Assembly (NCBI RefSeq): GCF_003591515.1
Contig: NZ_QZCG01000006.1
Location: 186,001 to 250,000 of the forward strand
Direction of reading: 5' to 3'
Length of the DNA stretch: 64,000 nucleotides
Source of the DNA: Paracoccus onubensis
GTDB taxonomy: Bacteria > Pseudomonadota > Alphaproteobacteria > Rhodobacterales > Rhodobacteraceae
The notes under the pieces are model-generated. The model ran no database searches. It was not told the origin of the DNA and was given only the letters and a program-made list of their open reading frames with translations. Shown here one piece after another: positions 20,088-28,478 of the stretch. A program made the position numbers and the translations under genes. Each line of letters opens with the position of its first letter. The stretch's first letter is position 1.

Positions 20088-21268
20088 TGGGCCGCCAGCG
20101 CGATACAATCGGTTCCGCCGGCCTTCATCTCGGCGCAGAAATTCCGGGCGTCAGAGGTGTCGCTGAAGCCCGCAACCCGCAGCCGCCAATAGGTGCGCCC
20201 ATTCGATGCGTGCTCCTGGATCACCTGACCCTTGCCGGAAAACAACGAGCCGAACTTGCCCGACAGGCGGTTCCATTCGCTCTCTGCGATGGCATTGCTG
20301 TCGAATGCCCCAAGTTGCACCACCGGGCCGCCTGCCGAAGCGACAGCGGTTGCCGGCTGCGCTTCAGGCGCCGGAGCAGAGGCTGCCGCAGGACGCGCGG
20401 CAGGTGCCGATGCCGGGGCAGGAGCAGCCTCGGCAGCGGCCGTCTGGGTGGTCGCGGGGGCAGTCTCGGCGGCGCTTGTTCTCCGCGGACGAGGCGCCGG
20501 ACGGGTCGATGTCGCCAACGCGTCGTTTGCCTGTTGGGCTTGTGCTTCTGCCAGCGCCGCAGTGATGGCGGCGGCCTGAGCGGGAACACCGTTTTCATCG
20601 GTCACGACTTCATTGACCGGGCCTTCGCTTGCCGGAGCATCAACGATCTCGGCATTCGCAACCTCATTCCGCGCGGCGGCATGTGCCGCTGCGGCCCGGC
20701 TTTCGGCCTCGGCGATCTTGCGCATCTCGCTATCGGACAGCGGCGCGATCGGCTCGCCGTCGAAGCTTAGCGGAACTTCGGATTGCTGGGTCGGTTCACG
20801 GGCTTCGGCCCCCAGCTGACCCATGGCCACATCTTCATCCGCCAGAGCGATTTCCGAAGAAACGACCGCAACCTGATCGACCGGCACGGTGTCGGCGCCC
20901 TCGGCGACATTATTCACGGCGTAACCGGTATAGTTTGTCAGCTCTCCGCCGGGGTCTTCAGGCGTCGAACGCGCCTCGCCTCCCAGCGCGTGAATGACCG
21001 GGATCCCCGAAACATCCCGCGATATGAGCTGCCATCCCCAGACCATCAGGCCGATCATCAACGCGACCGATGCCAATGCGCCCAGATAATGGGTCAGTCT
21101 GGCAAGGCGCGTCGTCAGGGGCGGAAGCCCATCGGGATCACCCGCGTAACGGGCATCATCCACATGCGCTCCGTCTTCGTCCCAGCCACCTTGGTCATAA
21201 GCAAACTCGCGCCGTACCTTGTGACGCGAGAAAATATATCCGCCTTCGCGGAAATCCATCACTGCCAT
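20084..21268 (-). CDS. SPOR-domain inner membrane protein (394 aa)
   Basis: Bitopic membrane protein: a charged cytoplasmic N-terminus, one transmembrane helix at about residues 60-82, a long low-complexity Ala/Pro/Glu linker, and a C-terminal SPOR domain (VVQLGAFDSNAIAESEWNRL ... GRTYWRLRVAGFSD...CAEM) that binds denuded peptidoglycan at division sites. It sits between argS and nagZ, a conserved order in Rhodobacteraceae, fitting a cell-wall role. Confidence 0.9.
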   Translation of the reverse strand: MAVMDFREGGYIFSRHKVRREFAYDQGGWDEDGAHVDDARYAGDPDGLPPLTTRLARLTHYLGALASVALMIGLMVWGWQLISRDVSGIPVIHALGGEARSTPEDPGGELTNYTGYAVNNVAEGADTVPVDQVAVVSSEIALADEDVAMGQLGAEAREPTQQSEVPLSFDGEPIAPLSDSEMRKIAEAESRAAAAHAAARNEVANAEIVDAPASEGPVNEVVTDENGVPAQAAAITAALAEAQAQQANDALATSTRPAPRPRRTSAAETAPATTQTAAAEAAPAPASAPAARPAAASAPAPEAQPATAVASAGGPVVQLGAFDSNAIAESEWNRLSGKFGSLFSGKGQVIQEHASNGRTYWRLRVAGFSDTSDARNFCAEMKAGGTDCIALAAQ

Positions 21269-21340
21269 AGCCTGCCTGCCTGCCGGTTAGCCCGGCTTTA
21301 CTGTTACCTGCTCGTTCCTTGCCGGCAGGGGCGCATTATA

Positions 21341-23083
21341 TCAGCGCATTTCCTCTGCCGAAGCTACGCCTAAGATACCGAGTCCACAGGAAATGACAAC
21401 GCCGACGGCGCGAACCAGGGCAATTTTTGCCTGACTCGCAGCGAAATCATCATCCTGAACGAAGCGCAGGCTGGCATCATCATTGCCGCGATTCCACAAT
21501 GAGTGCAGCTCTGACGCGATATCGTAGAGGAAAAATGCAATGCGATGCGGCTCATGCGCGCGGGCGGCATGCTCGACCAGGCGTGGCCATTCTGCAACTT
21601 TTTTCGCCAGGTCAAGCTCGGCTGGATGCGAAATCCGGGCCAGATCGGCGGAAAGCAGCATCTTATCCGAAACGTCGATCCCCGCCTCGCGCGCGCGGCG
21701 CAGCACCGAATGAACCCGCGCGCTGGCATATTGCACATACCAGACCGGATTATCCTTGGACTGCTCAAGCACCTTGGCGAAATCGAAATCCAGAGGCGCA
21801 TCGTTCTTGCGGGTCAGCATGATGAAGCGGGTTACATCGGCCCCCGCCTCCTCGACCACGTCGCGCAGCGTGACGAAGGTCCCCGCGCGCTTGGACATCT
21901 TGAACGGCTCGCCATTCCTGAACAGCTTCACAAGCTGGATCAGCTTGATGTCCAAAGGCACACGCCCGTTCGACAAAGCCTTGACCGCCGCATTCATCCG
22001 CTTGACATAACCGCCGTGATCGGCGCCGAAGACATCGATCAACTGATCGAAACCCCGGTCGATCTTGTCCCAGTGATAGGCGATGTCGGGCGCGAAATAG
22101 GTCCAGGCGCCATCCGATTTCTGAATCGGCCGGTCCACATCGTCGCCATGCGCGGTCGAGCGGAACAACATCTGCTCGCGCTCTTCCCAATCCTCGGGCA
22201 GCTTGCCCTTGGGCGGTTCCAGGACGCCGCGATAGATCAGGCCCATACTGTCCAGCCGCTCGATCGCGGCTTCGATCTTGCCGCTGCCGTAAAGCGCCTT
22301 TTCGCTTGAATAGACATCCATGCGCACGCCCAGCGCATCCAGATCGTCGCGGATCATCTGCATCATCGCCTGGGTGGCGAATTCGCGGATGTCGTCCAGC
22401 CAATCCTCTTCCGGCTTGTTCAGCAGAGTGTCGCCATATTTCGCCTTAAGCGCCTCACCGACCGGGATCAGGTAATCGCCGGGATAAAGCCCCTCGCTGA
22501 TCGCGGGTTCAAGACCGTTGGCCTCGCGATACCGCTCATAGGCGGAGCGCGCCAGAACATCGACCTGCGCGCCGCCGTCATTGATATAATATTCGCGGGT
22601 TACGTCATGGCCCGAGAAATCCAGAAGATTGGCCAGGGCATCCCCGAAGACCGCCCCGCGGACATGGCCGACATGCATCGGGCCGGTGGGATTGGCACTG
22701 ACGAATTCGACATTGACGCGAATATCCGCGCCGATCTGCGAGCGTCCGAAATCCTCACCACCCTCGATCGCGGCCTTGACCACGCCGCGCCAGATATCCG
22801 GCGCAAGGCGCAGATTGAGGAATCCCGGTCCCGCTACCTCGGCGCTGCTGATACGCGGATCGGTCAGCCTCGCGGCAAGTTTTTCGGCGATATCGCGCGG
22901 TTTGGCCCTGGCAGGTTTTGCCAGCACCATGGCGGCGTTGGTCGCCATGTCCCCATGCGCCGGATCGCGCGGAGGCTCGACCGCGACATTCGAGAAATCC
23001 AGACCCTTGGGCAGTTCCCCTGCCTCGGTCATCTGCTCCAGCGCGGCAAGGACGGTGCCGCGAAGATCGGTGAAAAGGTTCAT
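21341..23083 (-). CDS. argS: Arginyl-tRNA synthetase
   Basis: Class I synthetase charging tRNA-Arg. The N-terminal Arg-tRNA-specific domain begins around [19 protein letters not shown]. The HIGH-like motif is [19 protein letters not shown] and the KMSKS equivalent is [13 protein letters not shown]. The C-terminal DALR anticodon-binding domain covers the last 120 residues. 580 aa is normal. First gene of the argS-SPOR-nagZ group. Confidence 0.96.
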   Translation of the reverse strand: MNLFTDLRGTVLAALEQMTEAGELPKGLDFSNVAVEPPRDPAHGDMATNAAMVLAKPARAKPRDIAEKLAARLTDPRISSAEVAGPGFLNLRLAPDIWRGVVKAAIEGGEDFGRSQIGADIRVNVEFVSANPTGPMHVGHVRGAVFGDALANLLDFSGHDVTREYYINDGGAQVDVLARSAYERYREANGLEPAISEGLYPGDYLIPVGEALKAKYGDTLLNKPEEDWLDDIREFATQAMMQMIRDDLDALGVRMDVYSSEKALYGSGKIEAAIERLDSMGLIYRGVLEPPKGKLPEDWEEREQMLFRSTAHGDDVDRPIQKSDGAWTYFAPDIAYHWDKIDRGFDQLIDVFGADHGGYVKRMNAAVKALSNGRVPLDIKLIQLVKLFRNGEPFKMSKRAGTFVTLRDVVEEAGADVTRFIMLTRKNDAPLDFDFAKVLEQSKDNPVWYVQYASARVHSVLRRAREAGIDVSDKMLLSADLARISHPAELDLAKKVAEWPRLVEHAARAHEPHRIAFFLYDIASELHSLWNRGNDDASLRFVQDDDFAASQAKIALVRAVGVVISCGLGILGVASAEEMR

Positions 23084-23225
23084 TTTCGTCTTCCTGACTG
23101 ATCATCGCGGGTTAACGCCACTCACCGGGGGAGGTCAACCATTCAAAGCCACGGTACCTTCCGGTCCGCAGTCCCGAAATGTCAGGCAAACCGGAACGCA
23201 ACCCGGCAGACGCAGGAAAGCGTCC

Positions 23226-23996
23226 TTACTTCCCGGTAAAGCGCGGCTTTCGCTTTTCGAGAAAGGCTGCCACCCCCTCGCGGAAATCATCGCTGCGCCC
23301 TGCCCGTCCCTGCAGACTGGCTTCCAGCTTCAGTTGCGCATCCAGATCATTGTCGAAGGACGCCGCCACCGCCTGCCGCACCGACAGATAGGCCGAGGTC
23401 GGCCCCTGAGCAAGCTGGCGGGCGCGGTCGGCCACGATCCCGGTGAAATCCTCATCGGGAACCGCTTCCCAGATCAGGCCCCAATCGGCAGCCTTGCGGG
23501 CCGGAATTGCATCCGCGAAGAGCATCAGCCCCATGGCGCGCGCAGCCCCGACGGCACGCGGGATCGCCCATGTGCCGCCTGCATCGGGAATCAGCCCGAT
23601 CCGGGTGAAAGCCTGAATGAACTTGGCGCTGTCCGCCGCGATCACCACATCGGCGACAAGCGCCAGATTGGCTCCCGCCCCTGCCGCCACGCCATTGACA
23701 GCCGCGATCACCGGAACCGGGCAGTTGCGAACCGCGCGCAGCATCGGTTCGTATTCGTCGCGCAGGGTTGCTTCCAGATCGATCGCCGACCCGGCATCGG
23801 TCAGATCCTGGCCAGAGCAGAAAGCCGCGCCAGATCCGGTCATGACGACACAGCGAGATTCGCCGGGCAAATCGGTCAGCACCTGCGTGATTTCGGCCCG
23901 CATCCTGCTGTTCAAGGCATTCATCACCTTCGGACGGTTCAGCGTCAGCGTGCCGATTCCGCCTTCGGTGGTGAACTCGATCGTTTCGTAATTCAT
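23226..23996 (-). CDS. Crotonase-family enoyl-CoA hydratase/isomerase (PaaG-like)
   Basis: Acyl-CoA-binding crotonase fold. Oxyanion-hole segments are GSGAAFCSGQDLTDAG and AVNGVAAGAGANLALVADVV; the later IGLIPDAGGTWAIPRAVGAARAM resembles the isomerase PaaG of phenylacetate breakdown more than short-chain enoyl-CoA hydratases. The ATG at 23996 follows AAGGGGA and is preferred over an upstream start. No other paa genes are in the window, so the true substrate is open. It lies downstream of ccmF-ccmH in the same direction. Confidence 0.85.
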   Translation of the reverse strand: MNYETIEFTTEGGIGTLTLNRPKVMNALNSRMRAEITQVLTDLPGESRCVVMTGSGAAFCSGQDLTDAGSAIDLEATLRDEYEPMLRAVRNCPVPVIAAVNGVAAGAGANLALVADVVIAADSAKFIQAFTRIGLIPDAGGTWAIPRAVGAARAMGLMLFADAIPARKAADWGLIWEAVPDEDFTGIVADRARQLAQGPTSAYLSVRQAVAASFDNDLDAQLKLEASLQGRAGRSDDFREGVAAFLEKRKPRFTGK

Positions 23997-24059
23997 ACCA
24001 TCCCCTTCTTTGCGGCATATGATGCTCAAATTCCGCATCGATAAAAGCGGAACCCGGCG

Positions 24060-24518
24060 TCAATCCCGCATGATTTCGCGCAGGCGGGCCTGCTCGTCAT
24101 CTTTCAGCGGTTCGGGAACCGCCGCCTCGCGCGACCGCGCCTTTACGAAACCCCATGCAATCAGCAGACCGATCAAGGCCATGACCGGCCCCGCGAGCCA
24201 CAGGATCAGGTTCGAGCCGCGGGCGCGTGGCTCGAACAGGACATATTCCCCGAAGCGGTCCACGACCGCGTCGATCACCTTGTCATCATTATCGCCCGCC
24301 ACCAGACGCTCGCGCACATATAGCCGCAGATCACGGCTGATCGCCGCATTGGATTCATCGATATTCTCACCCTGACAGATGGGACAGCGCAGCTTTTGCG
24401 AAATCTCGCGGGCGCGTGCCTCCAGCACGGGATCGTCAAGCACCTCATCCGGCTGCACCGCGAAAACGGGGGACACCAGCGCCAGCAACAGCGCGGCTAT
24501 CAGGCTCAGCCGTTTCAT
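24060..24518 (-). CDS. ccmH: Cytochrome c maturation protein CcmH
   Basis: Periplasm-facing thiol-redox protein that reduces apocytochrome c for haem ligation. Signal sequence MKRLSLIAALLLALVSPVFA, then LRCPICQG with the redox cysteines at about residues 45 and 48, and one C-terminal membrane helix (LILWLAGPVMALIGLLIAWGF). Overlaps the ccmF stop by four bases. 152 aa is the short form without the TPR (CcmI) extension. Confidence 0.95.
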   Translation of the reverse strand: MKRLSLIAALLLALVSPVFAVQPDEVLDDPVLEARAREISQKLRCPICQGENIDESNAAISRDLRLYVRERLVAGDNDDKVIDAVVDRFGEYVLFEPRARGSNLILWLAGPVMALIGLLIAWGFVKARSREAAVPEPLKDDEQARLREIMRD

Positions 24519-26476
24519 TCAGCCGGCACCGCTGCCGCAGGGCTGCGGCGCTTTTCGCCCGCCGCAACACGGTAGCGGCGATCCGACAGGCTGATCGCAC
24601 CGCCCAGCGCCATCAGGATCGCGCCCGCCCAGATCCAGTTGGCAAAGGGTTTCACATAGGATCGTACCGCCCAGCCCCCGTCCTTCTGGGCATCGCCGAT
24701 GACAAGATAAATGTCGCGGAACAGGCCGTTATCTATCGCCGCTTCGGTCGTCGGCATCGCCTGCACCGGATAGACGCGCTTTTCAGGATGAAGCAGCGCG
24801 ACCTGCCGGCCGTTCCGCTGTACCTCCATCGTCGCCATGGTCGAAATATAATTCGGCCCTTCGATCTCATTCACCTCTTTCAGTGTGATCTGGTAGCCTG
24901 CAATCTCGAACGGCTCATCAATCTGTGCGACGCGGATATCCTCGGTCTGCCAGGCAGTCAGCAGCGCCACGCCGATAAAGGTCACGCCCAGCCCCGCATG
25001 CGCCACCGCCTTGCCCCAATCGGCCCGCGGCAGCCGCAACAGCCGTGACAGGCCCGAATTTCCAGTGCGGTAAACCAGTTCCGCCACCGCGCCACCGATC
25101 AGCCACGCGCCCAGCCCGGCACCGATCAGGGCGATGGCGGAACGCCCGGTCGAGACCGAGAAGACCAGCAGCATGACCGCCCCGGTAAAAATCAACGCGC
25201 CGCGCAGCGGTTTCAATGCCCGCATCGATCCGCGTTTCCAGGGGATGATCGCCCCCAAAGGCAGGGCGATGGCCAGGATCAGCATGAAGGGGGTGAATGC
25301 TTTGTTGAAGAAGGGCGCGCCGACCGAAAGCTTGCGGTCCCAAAGCATTTCAGCCAGCAGCGGCCACATGGTTCCAACGAAGACGACCAGGGCCGAGACT
25401 GCCAGCAATACATTATTGACCACCAATGCGCCTTCGCGCGATGCCGGAGTAAAGACCCCCCGGGCCGTCATCTGCCCCGCCCGTGCGGCATAAAGCGTCA
25501 ATGCACTGCCGGTAAACACGGCCAGAATGGCAAGGATGAAGATGCCACGTGTCGGATCGCTTGCGAAACTGTGGACCGAGGTGATCACGCCCGACCGGAC
25601 GATGAATGTCCCGATCATCGAAAAACCGAAAGCCATGATCGCCAGCAGGATCGTCCAGCTTTTCAATGCCTCGCGCTTTTCCACGACGATTGCCGAATGC
25701 AGCAGCGCCGCCGCCAGCAGCCAGGGCATGAAACTGGCGTTCTCGACCGGATCCCAGAACCAGAACCCGCCCCAGCCAAGCTCGTAATAGGCCCACCACG
25801 AGCCAAGCGCGATACCGACGGTCAGGAACATCCATGCCGCAAGCGTCCAGGGGCGGACCCATCGCGCCCATGCCGCATCGACGCGACCTTCGATCAGGGC
25901 GGCGACGGCGAAACTGAAGGCCATCGAAAGCCCGACATAGCCCAGATAGAGAAATGGCGGATGAAAGGCCAAGCCCGGATCCTGCAAGAGCGGGTTCAGG
26001 TCGCGCCCGTCGAAAGGCGGGTTCGCCAGCCGCAGGAACGGGTTCGAGGTAAAGATGATGAATGCGTAGAACGCAGCACCAATCGACGCCTGCACCGCCA
26101 GCACCCGCGCCCGAAGCTGTAGCGGCAGATTGCCCCCGAACACCGCGGCCGCCGCACCGAACAGGGCAAGAATCAGCACCCATAAAAGCATCGAGCCTTC
26201 ATGATTCCCCCAGACGCCGGCGATCTTGTAAAGCATCGGCTTGGCGGTATGGGAATTCTCATAGACCAGTTTCAGCGAGAAATCCGAGGTCACGAATGCG
26301 ACCGTCAACGCCGCGAATGACAGCCCGGTCAGCAAGAACTGCGCCATCGCCGCCGGACGCGCGCTTTCCATCCAGCCGGGCCAGCCTTTTGCCGCCCCGA
26401 TCATCGGCACGATCATCTGATAGACCGCGACGGCCAGGGCAAGGATCAGGGCGAAATGGCCGAATTCTGCGATCAT
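24515..26476 (-). CDS. ccmF: Cytochrome c haem lyase CcmF
   Basis: Large polytopic inner-membrane protein that attaches haem to apocytochrome c. The tryptophan-rich WWD domain is visible (ELGWGGFWFWDPVENASFMPW), with about 15 hydrophobic helices and a large periplasmic loop late in the protein. ATG at 26476 after GGAGG is preferred to an earlier in-frame GTG. 653 aa. No ccmE lies upstream: a terminator and the holin gene do, so this ccmF-ccmH pair has its own promoter. Confidence 0.95.
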   Translation of the reverse strand: MIAEFGHFALILALAVAVYQMIVPMIGAAKGWPGWMESARPAAMAQFLLTGLSFAALTVAFVTSDFSLKLVYENSHTAKPMLYKIAGVWGNHEGSMLLWVLILALFGAAAAVFGGNLPLQLRARVLAVQASIGAAFYAFIIFTSNPFLRLANPPFDGRDLNPLLQDPGLAFHPPFLYLGYVGLSMAFSFAVAALIEGRVDAAWARWVRPWTLAAWMFLTVGIALGSWWAYYELGWGGFWFWDPVENASFMPWLLAAALLHSAIVVEKREALKSWTILLAIMAFGFSMIGTFIVRSGVITSVHSFASDPTRGIFILAILAVFTGSALTLYAARAGQMTARGVFTPASREGALVVNNVLLAVSALVVFVGTMWPLLAEMLWDRKLSVGAPFFNKAFTPFMLILAIALPLGAIIPWKRGSMRALKPLRGALIFTGAVMLLVFSVSTGRSAIALIGAGLGAWLIGGAVAELVYRTGNSGLSRLLRLPRADWGKAVAHAGLGVTFIGVALLTAWQTEDIRVAQIDEPFEIAGYQITLKEVNEIEGPNYISTMATMEVQRNGRQVALLHPEKRVYPVQAMPTTEAAIDNGLFRDIYLVIGDAQKDGGWAVRSYVKPFANWIWAGAILMALGGAISLSDRRYRVAAGEKRRSPAAAVPAE

Positions 26477-26514
26477 ATGAGCGAACCTCCGTATGGGCAC
26501 AGCATAGAGCCATG

Positions 26515-26540
26515 AAAAAAGGGGGGAAAGTCCCCCCTTT
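26515..26540 (-). terminator. Intrinsic terminator of the holin/endolysin cassette
   Basis: On the minus strand AAAGGGGGG pairs with CCCCCCTTT over a five-base loop and runs into TTTTTT. It separates the holin-endolysin transcript from ccmF. The stem also has a short T-run in the plus direction, so it could act both ways. Confidence 0.8.
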
Positions 26541-26590
26541 GTCGCTACCTGTCAGTTTTCCGTGTATCCGCCACCCCGGTGCGGCGAGAA

Positions 26591-27103
26591 TCACAGCCGT
26601 TTTCGCATATTTGCCGCCCAATCCCGCAAGGCGGCATTGTCCGGGAAATCGTCTTCGGGCACCTGAACAGCCCGTTGCGCTGCGGGTTCCGCGCCTTTCA
26701 CGGGCCAATGGCGATTGCGGAAATAATGCGCTTCACGCGCGCCGAAATAAAATCCGACAATCGCGCCAAGCAGCCACCAAAGCGGCTCGGGCACCCGTTG
26801 CAGGCCCTCCATCCGCAATCCGAAGCCGGCGGGCTCGATCATCGCATAACCGAAAAGCGCCATCGTCCCCAAAGCCAGAAGCGGCCGGGGAAGCCTGTTC
26901 AATCCATTGACGATGCTATCGAACCAACCGCCGTCACGGTTCGTGAATTCCTGCCCGAACTGAGTGACCGCCCGGCCATATGCCGCTTCGTCCAGTTCCA
27001 TCCGGCGGGTGGCGTTCTGGACGAAGATTTCAGCCACGCCCCCCACGGCGCTGCCAAGCGCGGTGGCGCCCTGCCCGCGAACCAGCCTGCCGATCAGCCC
27101 CAT
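26591..27103 (-). CDS. GTA-type 3TM holin (170 aa)
   Basis: Small membrane protein with hydrophobic segments around LLALGTMALFGYAMI and LWWLLGAIVGFYFGAR, an N-terminal MGLIGRLVRGQGATALGSAVGGVAEIF stretch and a charged tail. This pattern matches the holin family linked to gene transfer agent lysis in Rhodobacterales (GTA_holin_3TM). ATG at 27103 has AGGAGG upstream and overlaps the endolysin stop by ten bases. It would make the inner-membrane hole that lets the muramidase reach the wall. Confidence 0.82.
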   Translation of the reverse strand: MGLIGRLVRGQGATALGSAVGGVAEIFVQNATRRMELDEAAYGRAVTQFGQEFTNRDGGWFDSIVNGLNRLPRPLLALGTMALFGYAMIEPAGFGLRMEGLQRVPEPLWWLLGAIVGFYFGAREAHYFRNRHWPVKGAEPAAQRAVQVPEDDFPDNAALRDWAANMRKRL

Positions 27104-27720
27104 TGCGCGATCCTCCTGCGATGTTCGGTTTCGGATAAATGATATCTGGGCGAGATGAAGCTTTCGGCGCGGGTGATCCATCCCCCTTTGCCGCCCCTAC
27201 GGGTGCGGGCATATTTGCGGCTGGCGGATCTGCGGTCGGCCAAAGCGTAATAATAGTTGCGCCGGGCGATCCCATAGGCATCCGCAAGATATTCGGGCGC
27301 CGCATCCGCCGCGGCATGGGCGGCTGAAACCGTCAGGGGGCCGATCACCCCGTCGGGATTTGCAGGAAACCCCATCCGCGTCACAAGCCTTTGCAGGATT
27401 TTCACGGCATTGGCACCGGAATTCACATACATGTCGAAGACCGACGCCTGCACCGTCTCTGGCAGTTCCGCCAAACGGGGGCGATGAAAATAATGTTCGA
27501 CAAAGACATGTTCGGCCTGTTCGCGGGTCAGGGCCTTCACATCGGCCCGATCCACGCGGCCGTTCTTGTCGAGATCCATCCCAAGCGCACGCATGGTGCC
27601 GATGGTGACGCCGTATTTGGTCGCCCCGCCCGGATCGTCCGGATCATTCACATAGCCGCCCTCGCGGGCGACGATCTCTCTTGCGATCATGTCCACGGTT
27701 GGCGCTTCAACATTTGCCAT
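27094..27720 (-). CDS. Holin-associated N-acetylmuramidase (GH108 endolysin) with an EF-hand loop
   Basis: Cuts the glycan backbone of peptidoglycan. AREGGYVNDPDDPGGATKYGVT (written in part) is the GH108 signature with the catalytic glutamate at residue 20, and the second half is the family's peptidoglycan-binding domain (GFPANPDGVIGPLT). Residues 49-60 (DLDKNGRVDRAD) have acidic or amide side chains at positions 1, 3, 5, 9 and 12 and glycine at 6, a complete calcium EF-hand loop. There is no signal peptide, so release would need the adjacent holin. In Rhodobacter capsulatus the homologous pair lies away from the GTA structural cluster and lyses producing cells; no GTA head or tail genes adjoin this pair either. 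Confidence 0.88.
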   Translation of the reverse strand: MANVEAPTVDMIAREIVAREGGYVNDPDDPGGATKYGVTIGTMRALGMDLDKNGRVDRADVKALTREQAEHVFVEHYFHRPRLAELPETVQASVFDMYVNSGANAVKILQRLVTRMGFPANPDGVIGPLTVSAAHAAADAAPEYLADAYGIARRNYYYALADRRSASRKYARTRRGGKGGWITRAESFISPRYHLSETEHRRRIAQWG

Positions 27721-27833
27721 TGCATCCCTTTCGCCTGTTCCCGCCCGGATTGGCGGAGTTGACGAAAGTCGCGCTCGCCGGTTAATTCCGGCTTAACCAT
27801 GCGGGCGTTGCCCTCCCTGTGGCGCCTGACAGA

Positions 27834-28271
27834 TCAGCCTTTCCTGCTCTTTTTGTCCGATCCCCGCGCCTCGGTTGCGGCGGCGATGGCATTGGCGGCC
27901 TCATCCTGCATCTTTTGCGCGAAGGCCACCATCTGGGCGGCATAGGCCTCGGCCCAGTCGGGGAAATTCCCGCTTTTCATCGCCGCTGCACGCATTTCCT
28001 CACCCTTTTCCTGCATCTTCCTGAACTGCTCTTCCCAGGATGTCTGCATCGTCTGCCATTGTGCGCGAACATTCTCATTCGCCTCTTCGAAATAGCCCTG
28101 CATCTGCTTGTTCAACTCTTCCTGACGCTGCATGGCCGTCTCTTGCCATTTGCGGGCACTGACCATCATGTCTTCGTTGCTGCTGGTCAGTTGGGCCTGC
28201 CATTCGCTGACCCGCTCTTCGAAATTGCGGGCATTGCCGGCAAGACTGGAAAACATATCGGACAGTTTCAT
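27834..28271 (-). CDS. Helical coiled-coil protein, possibly phasin-like (145 aa)
   Basis: Starts MKLSDMFSSLAGNARNFEERV behind GGAGAGG. Nearly all predicted helix with Glu/Gln/Met-rich heptads, no signal peptide and a basic tail (RGSDKKSRKG). Composition and length resemble phasins and other granule or nucleoid-associated helical proteins, but no signature proves it. The open frame continues upstream across the intergenic gap into DNA antisense to prpE; that extension is not coding. Confidence 0.6.
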   Translation of the reverse strand: MKLSDMFSSLAGNARNFEERVSEWQAQLTSSNEDMMVSARKWQETAMQRQEELNKQMQGYFEEANENVRAQWQTMQTSWEEQFRKMQEKGEEMRAAAMKSGNFPDWAEAYAAQMVAFAQKMQDEAANAIAAATEARGSDKKSRKG

Positions 28272-28478
28272 AGCACCTCTCCTGCGGGGCAGCGGCCCGG
28301 CGAGACACCCGCCGTGACAAACCCGGCCCCCGGTAAACAGCCTGCTGTGACCGGTCGATTTTGTCAAACCCGCATCAGACCGGAACGGGCCACAGAGCGC
28401 GCTTCGGGCAAAGTGGCGTTGCAGCCGCCGAAGATCATCGTGTAACACCGGTGCTGGCAGGCAAGGAGGGGATGAGAC

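Noticed and set aside
23452..24063. Other-frame open reading of about 200 codons over the crotonase gene
   Set aside because: Shadow frame of a gene with clear crotonase motifs.
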